64,000 nt of DNA from NCBI GenBank assembly GCA_049698695.1, contig JBAVYH010000024.1:1-64000 (forward strand). The letters are read 5' to 3'. Position 1 is the stretch's first letter; each line of letters opens with the position of its first letter. Below are positions 27,916 through 37,402 of the stretch, in pieces. The stretch is from Bog-375 sp049698695. GTDB lineage: Bacteria > Acidobacteriota > Terriglobia > Bryobacterales > Bryobacteraceae. The notes below the pieces were generated by a model. That model saw nothing but the letters and a program-made list of their open reading frames with translations, did not search any database and was not told the origin of the DNA. Position numbers and translations under genes: made by a program.

Positions 27916-28475
27916 GTGAAGCGCCCACCTTCGTCCGCGCTGGAATTCGCGCTGGAGTATGGGAACGCGCATCTCATCCCTCTATTGCCTCAGATTTGGC
28001 CGCTGCCCGACGATCTCCCTCACGCGGCCGGCGTAGGGGACTTCGCGCGAGTCAGAGGTTGGTTTGATGAGGCCGGCCGAGGCTGGGGAGCCTCAGTCAG
28101 CATCACCCGACCAACCATCCTTCCTGGCTCCGGAATATTCATTCGCCCCCGAACGCCCAGCACGTCCTGGACGTCGCGTTGGCATGGGCGTGCATGAATC
28201 GCCAGTTTGAGATTGCGGATTTTCTGCCGGAGCACGGAGTCAGCATCAATACGGACTGGAGCACGCACGAGCCGGCAAGCATCTTGCATGAGTGCGCCGT
28301 CCACGCGAACTACGAAGCAGCGCAGTTTCTCATTGACCGCGGCATCGATGTGACGATTCACGATTATCGCTGGAACGCGGCCGCGCAGGGGTGGGCGCGC
28401 CACGCTGCCAACGACACGAACATGGCGGACTTCCTGGCGCGTGCCGAGCGCGCACGAAAAGCGCAACCCCTTTGA
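27916..28475 (+). pseudogene. Ankyrin-repeat protein gene with one frameshift
   Basis: Frame one (from GTG 27916) reads 'SALEFALEYGNAHLIPLLPQ' and 'HAAGVGDFARVRGWFDEAG'. At about 28078 the coding signal moves to another frame, continuing 'PRLGSLSQHHPTNHPSWLRN' and 'DVALAWACMNRQFEIADFL', then ankyrin-type repeats 'PASILHECAVHANYEAAQFL', 'DRGIDVTIHDYRW' and a stop at 28475. Joined, the two parts give one continuous ankyrin protein, so a single base gain or loss in 'GGCCGGCCGAGG' has broken it. The 5' end is uncertain. Confidence 0.7.
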
Positions 28476-28789
28476 ACCGGAAACGATCGTGGCGTTCGAG
28501 TTCCGACTCTGAGGGAGCGGGCCAAAAGCGCGTTCCAGGAACTTGCGAGGCGCTTCCGGCTGAATCACGGGCGACTCGGAAAGAGCCGGGCTGCACATGC
28601 GTCCTGGTAACGCCGTTCCATGAAAGTGGCGATGCTTGACCGGTCATGGGCCAATGGACGATACGTCGCCAAACCACAGAATGGCCGCCATATTGCTGCC
28701 TACTTCAGTCCGGTGATTCCATTCGTCCCGAGGGCTAAGTGCAATTGCCCGCGGTGTCGTTACGCGAAGCCGCTGTCTAGTTGTTTGAT
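28476..28789. other. Intergenic stretch between ankyrin pseudogene and kinase gene
   Basis: Frames here are short and unsupported. It is the convergent space between the ankyrin relic (plus) and the large kinase gene (minus); I see no clear terminator hairpin. Confidence 0.35.
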
Positions 28790-31700
28790 CTAATTCGCCG
28801 TGAACCTGAAGTCGCTCACTCCGATCTGGTCTTTGCCAGGCAAGTGGAAACCGATCTTGCCCTGCAAGCCTCCGCCGGGCCTCTCCCATTTATCCACGAC
28901 CTGCCACTGCTGCTGCACGAAGAGACTGTGGACAATCGAGTTGGACGCCACCGTAATCATGATGCTCACGTAGTCGCTGGTCTTCACCGAGAGCGGCCTC
29001 TTGATGGATTCTCGTTTCTTGCCATTCACGAATTGAGTCCGAACGAGGCTCTTTTCGTCAAGCTGAAACAGGTCGTAGTTCTTGTCGTCCCTGTAATTCA
29101 CCACCCATTCCAAGCGCTTGCCCCTCATCAGGATCACGGTAAAGACGTACGTGCCGGGCAGCGGTTTGATTGGTGCCACAACGAACTCGCCGCCACGCTT
29201 CACCCACAGCTTACCCTCACGCGCCCAGTTCGACGAACTCGGAGTCGCGCCGCCAGCTTTGGCCCACTCTTCGATGCTGAAGGCCGCCTGGGCCGTGGTC
29301 TGAGAGGGCGTCATTCCCACCCGATTCATGGTGAGCTTTGCCGTGGCCTCACCGCCGGCCGTTACGTGCACGGTCTCGACGGCATCCTGATACTGCGGCG
29401 CCGAGCCGGTCACCCGGTAGTTTCCCTCCGGCAGATTCAGCTCCTTCTCAGTGGCGACCTGTTCCCGCGTTTCACCCTCCCGCACGAGGCGAAGCTGCAA
29501 GCCGTCAACCGGCGGGCTGACCTCGATCTTCAGGGTGCCGGCCGTGCTCTGCATCGCCCCTTCCAGCGTGATAGACTTGCCGGGCTCGAATTCATACTCC
29601 GCTTGAATCGTCCGGAAACGGTCGTTCTTGAGAGCCACCGTGTGTTGACCCGGCTCGATGTTCGTCGCCGAAAATCCGCCGTCCCGCGCGCTGCCTATCT
29701 GCGTGCCGTCCAACAACACTTCAGTTCCCTCGGGCGCACCATGAACTTCGAGCGTCGCCTTAGCGGGGACTAGTTTGAACGTCAGTTGCGCCTCTTCGCC
29801 GCGCCGCACGTTTACCGTCTGATCCGCCGCCCAGAGCCCGGGCTTTTCCACCCGCACAGCGTACTGCTTCGGCGGCAGGTATAGCATCAGGCGCCCGCGT
29901 GTGATCGGCAGCGTGCTTTTCTGTCCGTTCAGGTACACTACTGCGTCGTCGTAGCCGGTCATGATCCGTAGCGCCCCCACGTTGCGCTCCGTGAGCAAAT
30001 ACGCAGAGATTCCAGACATGGCGGACGATTCAAGCGGGATCTTTTGTGGCAACCCGTTAATCGTGACTTGCACCTCGTGCGGGCCCGGCGCCAGATCCTT
30101 CAGCTCAACGCCGGCGGTGCTCGTCGCTCCAGTGAGCTTGCCGTCGACTGCGACCGCAACGCCCGCGATGCTGCAGTAGACCATTGCCTGCGAGCCGTAG
30201 CGCGAGATGACGACGGCGTTGATCCCCTGCGCCTGGATCGGCTCCGTGAGTTTCGGCAGGGCGCTGGGAGGAAACTCAAAAGACAGCGAGGCCTTTGCAC
30301 CGCCGCCTTGGACGTCCAGTTTGTGCCGGCCCGGCGAGAGATTGGGGATCTCCTTTTCGCCGGCTTGGATTTGCGCCGCGGGTGCGCCGTCCACCGAAAG
30401 CGTGCCTTCCGTTAGATCGGTCGAAAGGGTTACCTGTGCCGGCGGGGCCTCCAGAATCAAACTTACTTCGTCGGGCGCGCCCTTATCCGCAGTGACGGCA
30501 AACGCCGCGGTCGCGTTCTGGTATCCGCTCAATGTGGCGTCCGCCCGGTAGTTTCCGGCAGGCAACTGGAGCTGGCATGTCGAGGAGCCGCAAGGCCTCC
30601 CGTTAACCGAAATGGCCGCGCCCTCTGGAGAGGTCCGCAGCAACACTCTATAGGTCGCGACGGCTACTGGGGGCGGGTGATGGCTTAGCCGCGCGATCAC
30701 CACGCCGCCGACGATTACCAGCACAACGGCCGCGAGCCCGGCCGTGGCATACAACAAGTTCCTCGACGCCATCGCCTGCGTTTTCGGCCCTGGCGCCGGT
30801 TTTCCCGGCGGGGATGGCGGCGGTGTTGCGGTCGGCACCGGAGTGCGCGGGGCTGCGGGAGTCACCTTCGCCAGTGGAGGGGATTGCGCCACCGCTCTCC
30901 CCATTATTAGGGTTGCGGATGGGTCGGAAGCCGGTGGCGGCGGAGTGACCGCTGGTGCTTGAGGAGCCTTCGCCGGCGCAGTGAGGTCCGCGCCCGCCTT
31001 CGGCTTTTCGCGGAGCTCGAGTGTCGCCTGCTGCCGCTGCGTCTCGGATTGAGCCCGCTGCAACGTGGCCTGCAATTGCTCGAATCGCGCATCGTTCGGG
31101 TAGGCCTTCAATCCCTGCGCCACCACCGCGATGGCCCGCGCGAGATCACCCTCCGCCTGGAGGCGCCGAGCTTGCGTGATGCACAATGAGGCGAACTCTT
31201 CGTGTTTCCGGTCCCCGATCTGGCTGGCCAGGCTCTTCGCTCCGGCGTGACTCGAATCCAAGACCAGCAACTCCTTCAGGCGCGCCTCCGCCGCTTCCCA
31301 ATCCGGTTTCTGCATCAAACGGCGGGCGTCGTCCAGGAGCGAATTCACCAGGACCGTGCGGATGACCGTGTTAATCGGATCCAGCTTGGCCGCCTGCCGG
31401 AGCGGGTCGAGGCTCTCTTCGAGCGCGCCCCGCTCGCTCAACTCGCGGGCGTGCGCCAGCAGTTGCGTTGCTTCGCCGGCGCGAGCGCATCCATTACGCG
31501 CCACGTTGCCGAGTTCCAGGAGATCGGGCTCACCGGGAAACTCGGCCAGCGCGCTCTCCACCGAGCGGACCGCCCCCCCGTAATCCCCTGCTTCCAGGCA
31601 CCGGTCCGTCTGTTGGACCCACATGGCCTTCGAGTCTTCGCGCGCCTGCTGGTCCCGCTTCTTCATCAGCCGTTCGATCTCAAACGCCAGCCCGGGATGC

Positions 31701-33613
31701 CTTTCGTAGATGGAGCGCAGAATCTGCCACTGGTCCAGCGCTTCGTTGAACTGGCCGCGCTCCTCGAAGTAGCGCGCCTTGGAGACAATGGAGTTGACCA
31801 GGTCGCGCTTGTCGCGCACTAGTTTTAGCGCGCGCTCGAAGTGCTGCTCGCCAGGATAGAGCTTCAGGACCTCTTCCAGAACGCCCACGCGCTTGTGCAA
31901 GTCGGCTTCTTCTTCCACGCGGCGGTCGGTGTTCGCGATAACAGTTGAAAGCGCCTGGCGCTGCCGCTCCTCAATGTCGAATTTCAGCGCCTGGAACAGC
32001 GCATGGTTCGGATATCTCGACAGGAACTGGCGGCAGGTCGCCAGCGCAGCCTCGTAGTTCTCGCCAGCCAGGTTCCGGCGCGCCTCCTCGTAAGCGTTTT
32101 TGATGGAGTTGTGCTCGGAGTGGACTTGATTGTAGAAGCCGTGGTAGGTGCCGGTGCGCCCAGCGTCGGCGTCCGGCTGGGCGTGGTCCAGCTTCATGAG
32201 GTGTTCCAGCTTGCTTAGCGCCGCGGTGACTTCGCCTTTGTCCCACGCCTGCTTGGCGGCCTGGTAGAGGCGCGACTTCTCCTCGCGGATCTGCGAAGCC
32301 TCTCGCTCGCGCCGGCCCACATCGGCCACCAGTGCCAATGCCGCCGTATCGTTTGGTTTCAGCTTCAGCACGTTGTTCAGCGCGTCGCGCGCCTGGCTGA
32401 ATGCCTGGTGGTCGAGATGCTGGTGCGCGATCTGGATCCACTCCTCAATTTTCTTCTCCCGGCGCTCCCGTTCTACCTGCGCCTTGAGCGAGAGGGCGTC
32501 GGTGTCTCCCGGGTCCAAGTCCAGCGCGTCCTGGATCTTGCGCAGTGCCAGCGGGTACTCAACGGCCTCGAGAAAGCGCCGCGCGCCTTCCAGCGATTGC
32601 TTGATGCGCGTGTGTCGGACCGCCTGATCCACTTGCCGACGCAACAATCCCACCTCCGGGTCGAGGCGACCTTCCGCCTCCAGCTCCGCCACAATTTCCA
32701 GGGCGAAATTGTAGTCGCCTTGCTCGAAGCTTAGCCGGGCCCTCTCCAGCCGGGGCTTGATCTTGGCGCTGTCGAACAGTTCCAACGGCTCGTTCCGCCT
32801 GGCCTTCTGGAGCGCGTCCCCGAACTCCCGTATGGTAAGAAAGCGGTGGTAAGGCTGCTTCGCCATTGCCTTGTGGATCACCTGGCTGATGGCATAATTG
32901 ACATTGGGGTTTAGTTCCGAAATGGGAGGCGGGCTGATCTTTCGGATCGCCTCAAAGACTTCGGCGTCGGACGCTCCATCGAACGGCCGCCGCCGTGTCA
33001 GTGCTTCGTAAGCCGACACCGCCAGGGCGAACTGGTCCGAGAGTGCCGTGGGCGGCTTCATATCGAGAAACTCGGGAGCCAGGTAGAACAGCGTTCCCTT
33101 AATGCCCGTCTTCGCTTGCGTCGAGGCGATGCGCGCGATTCCGAAGTCGATGATCTTCACCGAATCGTCGTCCATCACGAAAATGTTGCTCGGCTTGACG
33201 TCGCGGTGCACCAGGCCCTGCTCGTGCGCCGCGTGCAGCCCCCGGCAGGCCTGATCGATGATGTTCACGACGTTCTCGGTGGTGAGCCGCGGGCTGCCAT
33301 CGCGAATCAGCTTGTCGAGCGCCACCCCCGGCAGCAGGGGCATGACGAAGAACGGTTTCCTAATGCCCTCTTCTTCGAACTCGCCGATGTCGTAGATCCC
33401 AATCACGTTGGGGTGAACCATCGTGGCCACGATGCTCCACTCCTTGTAGAACAGGTCCACCAAGCTGGGGTTGTCGATGTCCAGAATGGTCTTGAGGGCC
33501 ACCTCGCGTTTCATCAGCGTGTCGAGCGCTTTGTATACGACACCCATCCCGCCCTTGCCGAGGACGGCGCGCAGTTCATACCGTTCCTGAAGTTTGGTGC
33601 GTTTTAGTGCCAC
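28790..33613 (-). CDS. Giant Hanks-type Ser/Thr kinase with TPR-like repeats, membrane helix and PEGA domains
   Basis: 1607 residues from GTG 33613 behind a strong GGAGGTGA. Kinase domain at about 10-275 with 'LGKGGMGVVY', catalytic 'HRDVKPSN' and 'IIDFGIA'. A long helical region (about 285-880) carries many TPR-like units. After a Pro-rich linker, one membrane helix ('LLYATAGLAAVVLVIVGGVV', near 960) leads to several PEGA-type beta domains (about 995-1420; 'SVNGRPCGSSTCQLQLPAGNY', 'VYLNGQKSTLP'). The last 180 residues form a concanavalin-like fold candidate ('GTYVFTVILMRGKRLEWVV'). It probably senses envelope signals and phosphorylates cytosolic targets. It lies between the tRNA-fMet repeats. 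Confidence 0.9.
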   Translation of the reverse strand: MALKRTKLQERYELRAVLGKGGMGVVYKALDTLMKREVALKTILDIDNPSLVDLFYKEWSIVATMVHPNVIGIYDIGEFEEEGIRKPFFVMPLLPGVALDKLIRDGSPRLTTENVVNIIDQACRGLHAAHEQGLVHRDVKPSNIFVMDDDSVKIIDFGIARIASTQAKTGIKGTLFYLAPEFLDMKPPTALSDQFALAVSAYEALTRRRPFDGASDAEVFEAIRKISPPPISELNPNVNYAISQVIHKAMAKQPYHRFLTIREFGDALQKARRNEPLELFDSAKIKPRLERARLSFEQGDYNFALEIVAELEAEGRLDPEVGLLRRQVDQAVRHTRIKQSLEGARRFLEAVEYPLALRKIQDALDLDPGDTDALSLKAQVERERREKKIEEWIQIAHQHLDHQAFSQARDALNNVLKLKPNDTAALALVADVGRREREASQIREEKSRLYQAAKQAWDKGEVTAALSKLEHLMKLDHAQPDADAGRTGTYHGFYNQVHSEHNSIKNAYEEARRNLAGENYEAALATCRQFLSRYPNHALFQALKFDIEERQRQALSTVIANTDRRVEEEADLHKRVGVLEEVLKLYPGEQHFERALKLVRDKRDLVNSIVSKARYFEERGQFNEALDQWQILRSIYERHPGLAFEIERLMKKRDQQAREDSKAMWVQQTDRCLEAGDYGGAVRSVESALAEFPGEPDLLELGNVARNGCARAGEATQLLAHARELSERGALEESLDPLRQAAKLDPINTVIRTVLVNSLLDDARRLMQKPDWEAAEARLKELLVLDSSHAGAKSLASQIGDRKHEEFASLCITQARRLQAEGDLARAIAVVAQGLKAYPNDARFEQLQATLQRAQSETQRQQATLELREKPKAGADLTAPAKAPQAPAVTPPPPASDPSATLIMGRAVAQSPPLAKVTPAAPRTPVPTATPPPSPPGKPAPGPKTQAMASRNLLYATAGLAAVVLVIVGGVVIARLSHHPPPVAVATYRVLLRTSPEGAAISVNGRPCGSSTCQLQLPAGNYRADATLSGYQNATAAFAVTADKGAPDEVSLILEAPPAQVTLSTDLTEGTLSVDGAPAAQIQAGEKEIPNLSPGRHKLDVQGGGAKASLSFEFPPSALPKLTEPIQAQGINAVVISRYGSQAMVYCSIAGVAVAVDGKLTGATSTAGVELKDLAPGPHEVQVTINGLPQKIPLESSAMSGISAYLLTERNVGALRIMTGYDDAVVYLNGQKSTLPITRGRLMLYLPPKQYAVRVEKPGLWAADQTVNVRRGEEAQLTFKLVPAKATLEVHGAPEGTEVLLDGTQIGSARDGGFSATNIEPGQHTVALKNDRFRTIQAEYEFEPGKSITLEGAMQSTAGTLKIEVSPPVDGLQLRLVREGETREQVATEKELNLPEGNYRVTGSAPQYQDAVETVHVTAGGEATAKLTMNRVGMTPSQTTAQAAFSIEEWAKAGGATPSSSNWAREGKLWVKRGGEFVVAPIKPLPGTYVFTVILMRGKRLEWVVNYRDDKNYDLFQLDEKSLVRTQFVNGKKRESIKRPLSVKTSDYVSIMITVASNSIVHSLFVQQQWQVVDKWERPGGGLQGKIGFHLPGKDQIGVSDFRFTAN

Positions 33614-33645
33614 CGCTCACCTCCGCCCACAATCCGGGGACCCGG

Positions 33646-33870
33646 TCAATCAAGGCCTGTGCGCCCTAACAGCGGAAACAAGAGAGCCATCGCATTTCCC
33701 TTAGGCGCGCGTACCAGGAACGCGTGGTGCCAAGACTGTCTACGATCTAGAGTTCCGAGCGCGGGCGGTTCACGGCCCGGCCGCGTGCCCTGAGCCCTGT
33801 AAATCGCTCCACTCCCGCCCTCGTCCAGCTTCTCGAGGATCTGGTAGCGCGAGATTGTGCGGCCGCTCAC
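33646..33870 (-). pseudogene. N-terminal relic of a second Ser/Thr kinase gene
   Basis: 74 residues. The first 40 match the opening of acidobacterial kinases ('SGRTISRYQILEKLDEGGSG' then 'AIYRAQGTRPGRE'), with the glycine loop altered (GGSG instead of GGMG). Similarity then stops and the frame runs into unrelated residues, with no catalytic domain. It lies 33 bases upstream of the giant kinase gene, so a neighbouring kinase gene was probably deleted. Confidence 0.65.
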
Positions 33871-34268
33871 TTGGACCTATCCGGAAATTCAGATCTGTAT
33901 TTCTTTTTACCCAAGTCTACTCCCCGCGTTGGGCCGTGGCAATCGCCCTTTAGAGCACGTGGGCCGTCTCATACGATTCCCAGTGGTTGCTCGGATTGGG
34001 GCTATGAAGTCGGATGTTCAACCGTCTGCCCAAGCAGGCGTTGTGCCCTACCCGAAGAGTCCCTTAGGGCGGGCTAGTCGAAACGTGAGCCAAGGAGCGG
34101 CGCTGAATCGCCGCGAGAATGGGTTGGAAAAGTGCTACCAAAGTGCTACCAAACCTGCGACCACTTCCTAGAAAAAGCAGCCCGAAACAACACGAACCAA
34201 GGGCCAACAAGAAGGAGTATGTCATTGCAATACAAGGAACAGGGTGAAGCCAGACGAAACGTAAATCA
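33871..34268. other. Gap before the second tRNA-fMet repeat
   Basis: No gene is supported. Near 34130 a short tandem 'AAGTGCTACCA' occurs twice in a row, and the region up to 34268 resembles the debris often left 5' of integrated elements. Confidence 0.35.
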
Positions 34269-34484
34269 AACTCACAACCCAAAGGTCGAAGGTTCAAATC
34301 CTTCCCCCGCAACCAAAACTCCTTCCTAATCAATAACTTCCAAGAAAAGCAAGAAAGACCAAAAAGGGGCTTGCCGCCAAACTGCTCGCACTGGGCTGAT
34401 TTCAGACCTCCTGCGCCTCACTCTACCTTCCTTCCAACTCGTCGCAAAGACGGGGCGGTGCCGCGCTGTCGACACGCGCCGAAG
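34269..34484 (+). repeat. Direct repeat copy 2, containing the 3' half of tRNA-fMet (att-like)
   Basis: It starts 'AACTCACAACCC' (anticodon position C-A-C instead of C-A-T) and repeats the T-arm, acceptor strand and CCA (ending 34315), then the flanking 'ACTCCTTCCTAATCAATAAC' and 'GTCGACACGCGCCGAAG'. The tRNA part differs from copy 1 by a single base, whereas the flank is more diverged. No 5' tRNA half is present, so this is not a working tRNA gene. Confidence 0.8.
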
Positions 34485-34665
34485 TTTGGATGACCCACAG
34501 GCCCGCGGGCTTGGCGCAGCTTCAATCAACTTCCGGATCACGGCGACGCGCAAGCTGCCTGATGCTGATGCGGACGGTGCGGCATGCGCGGCCCGGACCC
34601 CGTGACTGGAACTAAGGCCCAATCGACACCCGGCGACAATCAGACAGTGCCATCTGAAATCTGAT

Positions 34666-35583
34666 ATGAATGAATCGATGAGCGGCCACGCATCGGTTCT
34701 GCGCTCCGCTTTGGAGCAGCGAAAAGCCCTGGTGGTGCCGGGGTGTCACGACGCACTGAGCGCCAAAATCGTCGAAAGTGCGGGATTTGCGGCGACTCAG
34801 ATCAGCGGCTTCGGGGTTGCCGGGAGCCTTCTCGGCAAGCCGGATGTCGGGCTGGTGGATATGAAAGACATCCTCGATATCACGGGGCACATCGCGCGGG
34901 CGGTGGCGATTCCGGTGATGGCGGACATCGACACGGGCGGTGGCAATGCGGTTAATGCGGCGGCCATCACCGAGCGGCTGATCGAGATGGATGTCGCCGG
35001 AGTAAACATCGAGGACCAGGTGTTCCCGAAGCGGTGCGGGCATATGGAAGGCAAGCAGGTGATCCCGGCCGAGGAGATGGCGGGAAAGGTCCGAGCCATG
35101 GTCGACGCGCGTGCGCGGCTCGGCGCCGACATCGTCATCAACGCGCGCACGGACGCCTACGCGGTGAGTGGGCTGCGGGAGGCGATCTTCCGCGCCAACC
35201 TGTACCTGGACGCGGGCGCCGATATGGTGTTCCTGGACGGGATCGGAACGCGGGCAGACATAGAGCGCGCGGTGCGCGACATTCGCGGCCTTCTTTCCGT
35301 GAACCTGATGGACGCAGTTACGGGGGTGAAGACGGAACTGATCCCGATTCCCGAACTGGCGGCCATGGGCGTGGCGCGCGTGAGCGTTCCGGTGGCTTCG
35401 ATCATGGTGATGCACAAGGCGCTAACGGATTTCTTCGCGGTGCTGAAGGCATCGCCGACCGGGATTCTGGCGGGCGAGACGCACCGGCTTTCAAGTTTTG
35501 TGGACTACACCAGGTTTGTCGGGCTGCCGGAGTATCGCGCGTTGGAACGCAAATACCTGCCGACGACGGTTGCGACGAAGTAG
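34666..35583 (+). CDS. PEP mutase / isocitrate lyase superfamily enzyme (2-methylisocitrate or 2,3-dimethylmalate lyase-like)
   Basis: 305 residues from ATG 34666; a second in-frame ATG at 34678 is possible and neither has a strong ribosome site. The superfamily signature is complete: 'MADIDTGGGNAVNAA' with the metal-binding Asp, 'AGVNIEDQVFPKRCGHMEGK' with the KxCGH catalytic loop, and 'INARTDAYA'. Such lyases cleave a C-C bond in methylisocitrate, dimethylmalate or related acids, giving pyruvate or glyoxylate plus a second acid. It is first in a five-gene operon with an aconitase-type hydratase and a dehydrogenase, 9 bases apart from the next gene. Confidence 0.85.
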   Translation: MNESMSGHASVLRSALEQRKALVVPGCHDALSAKIVESAGFAATQISGFGVAGSLLGKPDVGLVDMKDILDITGHIARAVAIPVMADIDTGGGNAVNAAAITERLIEMDVAGVNIEDQVFPKRCGHMEGKQVIPAEEMAGKVRAMVDARARLGADIVINARTDAYAVSGLREAIFRANLYLDAGADMVFLDGIGTRADIERAVRDIRGLLSVNLMDAVTGVKTELIPIPELAAMGVARVSVPVASIMVMHKALTDFFAVLKASPTGILAGETHRLSSFVDYTRFVGLPEYRALERKYLPTTVATK

Positions 35584-35592
35584 GGGGTTGTC

Positions 35593-36888
35593 ATGGGCAT
35601 GACACTGGCGGAAAAGATTCTGGCCCGCGCGTCGGGGCGCGAGGCTGTGGCGGCGGATGAAGTTGTGGTGGCCCGCGTGGACCTGGCCATGAGCCACGAA
35701 AACGCCGACCTTGTGCGCAAGAGCTTCCTCGAGATCGGGGCGCCGAAGGTGTGGGACCCATCGAAGATCGTGATTATCTTCGACCACCGGGTACCCGCCG
35801 AGTCGGAGAAGACCGCTACCACGCACAAGGCGGTGCGCGAGTTCGCGGCCGCACAGGGAATCCAGCACTTCTACGATGTGGGTCGCGGCGGCATCTGCCA
35901 CCAGGTGCTGCCGGAAAACGGACACGTGCGGCCCGGAATGGTGCTGGTGGGGACGGATTCGCACACAACTACGCACGGGGCGTTCGGGGCCTTCGCCACG
36001 GGCATTGGCGCGACGGAGATGGCGGGGGTCTGGACCGAGGGGACGCTGTGGTTCAAGGTGCCGGCCACGCTGCGCATCGAGGTGGAAGGAGAGTTTCGGC
36101 CGTGGATTTCAGCGAAGGATCTGATTCTGTATACGATCGGCAAACTCGGCGCGGCCGGAGCGGATTACCGCTCGGTGGAGTTCGACGGCGCCGCGATCCG
36201 GCGGATGACAGTGGCGTCGCGGATGGTGCTGGCCAACCTCTCGATGGAGATGGGAGCGAAGGTGGCGTTCACGCCGGTAGATGAGACGCTGCTGGACTGG
36301 CTGCGTGCACGGACGCCGGAGCCGCTGGAAAAGATCGGTCCGGACCCTGATGCGCGCTACGAGCGAGTGTTGCACATCGACGCGGGCGCGGACCTGCCGG
36401 AACCGCAGATTGCCTGTCCGCACGCCGTGGACAATGTGTATCCGCTCTCGGCGCTGGGCGAAGTCCCCGTGCACCAGGCGGTTTTGGGATCGTGTACCAA
36501 CGGGCGGCTGGAAGACTTGGAGATCGCCGCGCGCATCCTGGCGGGGCGGAGTGTGCATCGGCGGACGCGGCTCGTGGTGATTCCGGCGTCGCAGCAGATT
36601 TACCGCGAGGCGATGCGCCTGGGATACCTGGACACGGTGGTGGCGGCCGGCGGGATGATCGTTCCGCCGGGTTGCGGTCCGTGCGTAGGAGTGCACCAGG
36701 GGATTCTGGCGGCGGGCGAGGTCTGTGTCTCGTCGACCAACCGGAACTTCATCGGACGGATGGGCAGCAAGGATTCGAGAGTGTACCTGGCCAGCCCGGC
36801 GGTGGTGGCGGCGTCGGCGGTGGCGGGCCGGCTGGAGCATCCAGGATCGATTGTCAAGGAGAGCGAACCATGTCTGGTGGAAGCCTGA
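35593..36888 (+). CDS. Aconitase-superfamily dehydratase, large subunit (LeuC / DmdA-like)
   Basis: 431 residues from ATG 35593 with AGGGGG upstream. The 4Fe-4S ligands are in 'LGSCTNGR' and 'PPGCGPCVG'; substrate and active-site segments 'TDSHTTTHGAFGAFATGIGATE' (quoted in part) and 'NRNFIGRMGSK' are intact. Length suits a two-subunit isopropylmalate isomerase, homoaconitase or dimethylmalate dehydratase rather than a full aconitase. It works with the small subunit encoded next (19-base overlap). Confidence 0.9.
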   Translation: MGMTLAEKILARASGREAVAADEVVVARVDLAMSHENADLVRKSFLEIGAPKVWDPSKIVIIFDHRVPAESEKTATTHKAVREFAAAQGIQHFYDVGRGGICHQVLPENGHVRPGMVLVGTDSHTTTHGAFGAFATGIGATEMAGVWTEGTLWFKVPATLRIEVEGEFRPWISAKDLILYTIGKLGAAGADYRSVEFDGAAIRRMTVASRMVLANLSMEMGAKVAFTPVDETLLDWLRARTPEPLEKIGPDPDARYERVLHIDAGADLPEPQIACPHAVDNVYPLSALGEVPVHQAVLGSCTNGRLEDLEIAARILAGRSVHRRTRLVVIPASQQIYREAMRLGYLDTVVAAGGMIVPPGCGPCVGVHQGILAAGEVCVSSTNRNFIGRMGSKDSRVYLASPAVVAASAVAGRLEHPGSIVKESEPCLVEA

Positions 36889-37382
36889 AGTTGCGCGGTG
36901 TGGTGCGGGCGGCGCTCGGGGACAACATCGATACGGACATCATTTATCCGGGCCGGTATCTGAATATTACGGACCGGGAGTTGACGGCGGAGCACCTGTT
37001 CGAACTGGCCTATCCGGAGATCCGCGCGGCGATCCGCCCCGGCGGTTTCATCGTGGCGGGCAAGAACTTCGGCTGCGGGTCCAGCCGGGAACAGGCAGCA
37101 GCGGCACTGAAGTTCGCGGGCGTGGGTGCGGTAATCGCGGGCTCGTTTGCGCGCATTTTCTACCGGAATTCCATCAACCTGGGGCTGCCGGCGATGATCG
37201 CGCCGGAGGTCGCGTCTGCGTGCGCGGTGGGCGACGAACTGGAGTTGGACCTGGTTGCGGGCGAGATTCGAAACGTAACCCAGGATCGCGCGATCGCGGC
37301 TGCCAAGCTCGATCCGCGCGCCGTCGAGCTCATCAAGGCGGGTGGGCTGATTGCGTATTTGAAGCGGAAACACGCGGCCTGA
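36870..37382 (+). CDS. Aconitase-superfamily dehydratase, small subunit (LeuD / DmdB-like)
   Basis: 170 residues from ATG 36870, preceded by AAGGAGAG and overlapping the large subunit. The swivelling-domain signature is clear: 'NIDTDIIYPGRYLNI', 'GKNFGCGSSREQAAAALK' and 'SFARIFYRNSINLGLPA'. The 'YLNI' loop, which in LeuD-type proteins helps set substrate choice, fits neither a typical LeuD nor a typical homoaconitase cleanly, so the substrate is open. Confidence 0.9.
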   Translation: MSGGSLKLRGVVRAALGDNIDTDIIYPGRYLNITDRELTAEHLFELAYPEIRAAIRPGGFIVAGKNFGCGSSREQAAAALKFAGVGAVIAGSFARIFYRNSINLGLPAMIAPEVASACAVGDELELDLVAGEIRNVTQDRAIAAAKLDPRAVELIKAGGLIAYLKRKHAA

Positions 37383-37402
37383 AAGCTGCGGAGGAGGGCG
37401 GA

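Noticed and set aside
34269..34315. Possible complete tRNA gene at the second fMet repeat
   Set aside because: Only the 3' half is present; no acceptor, D-arm or 5' anticodon strand precedes it.
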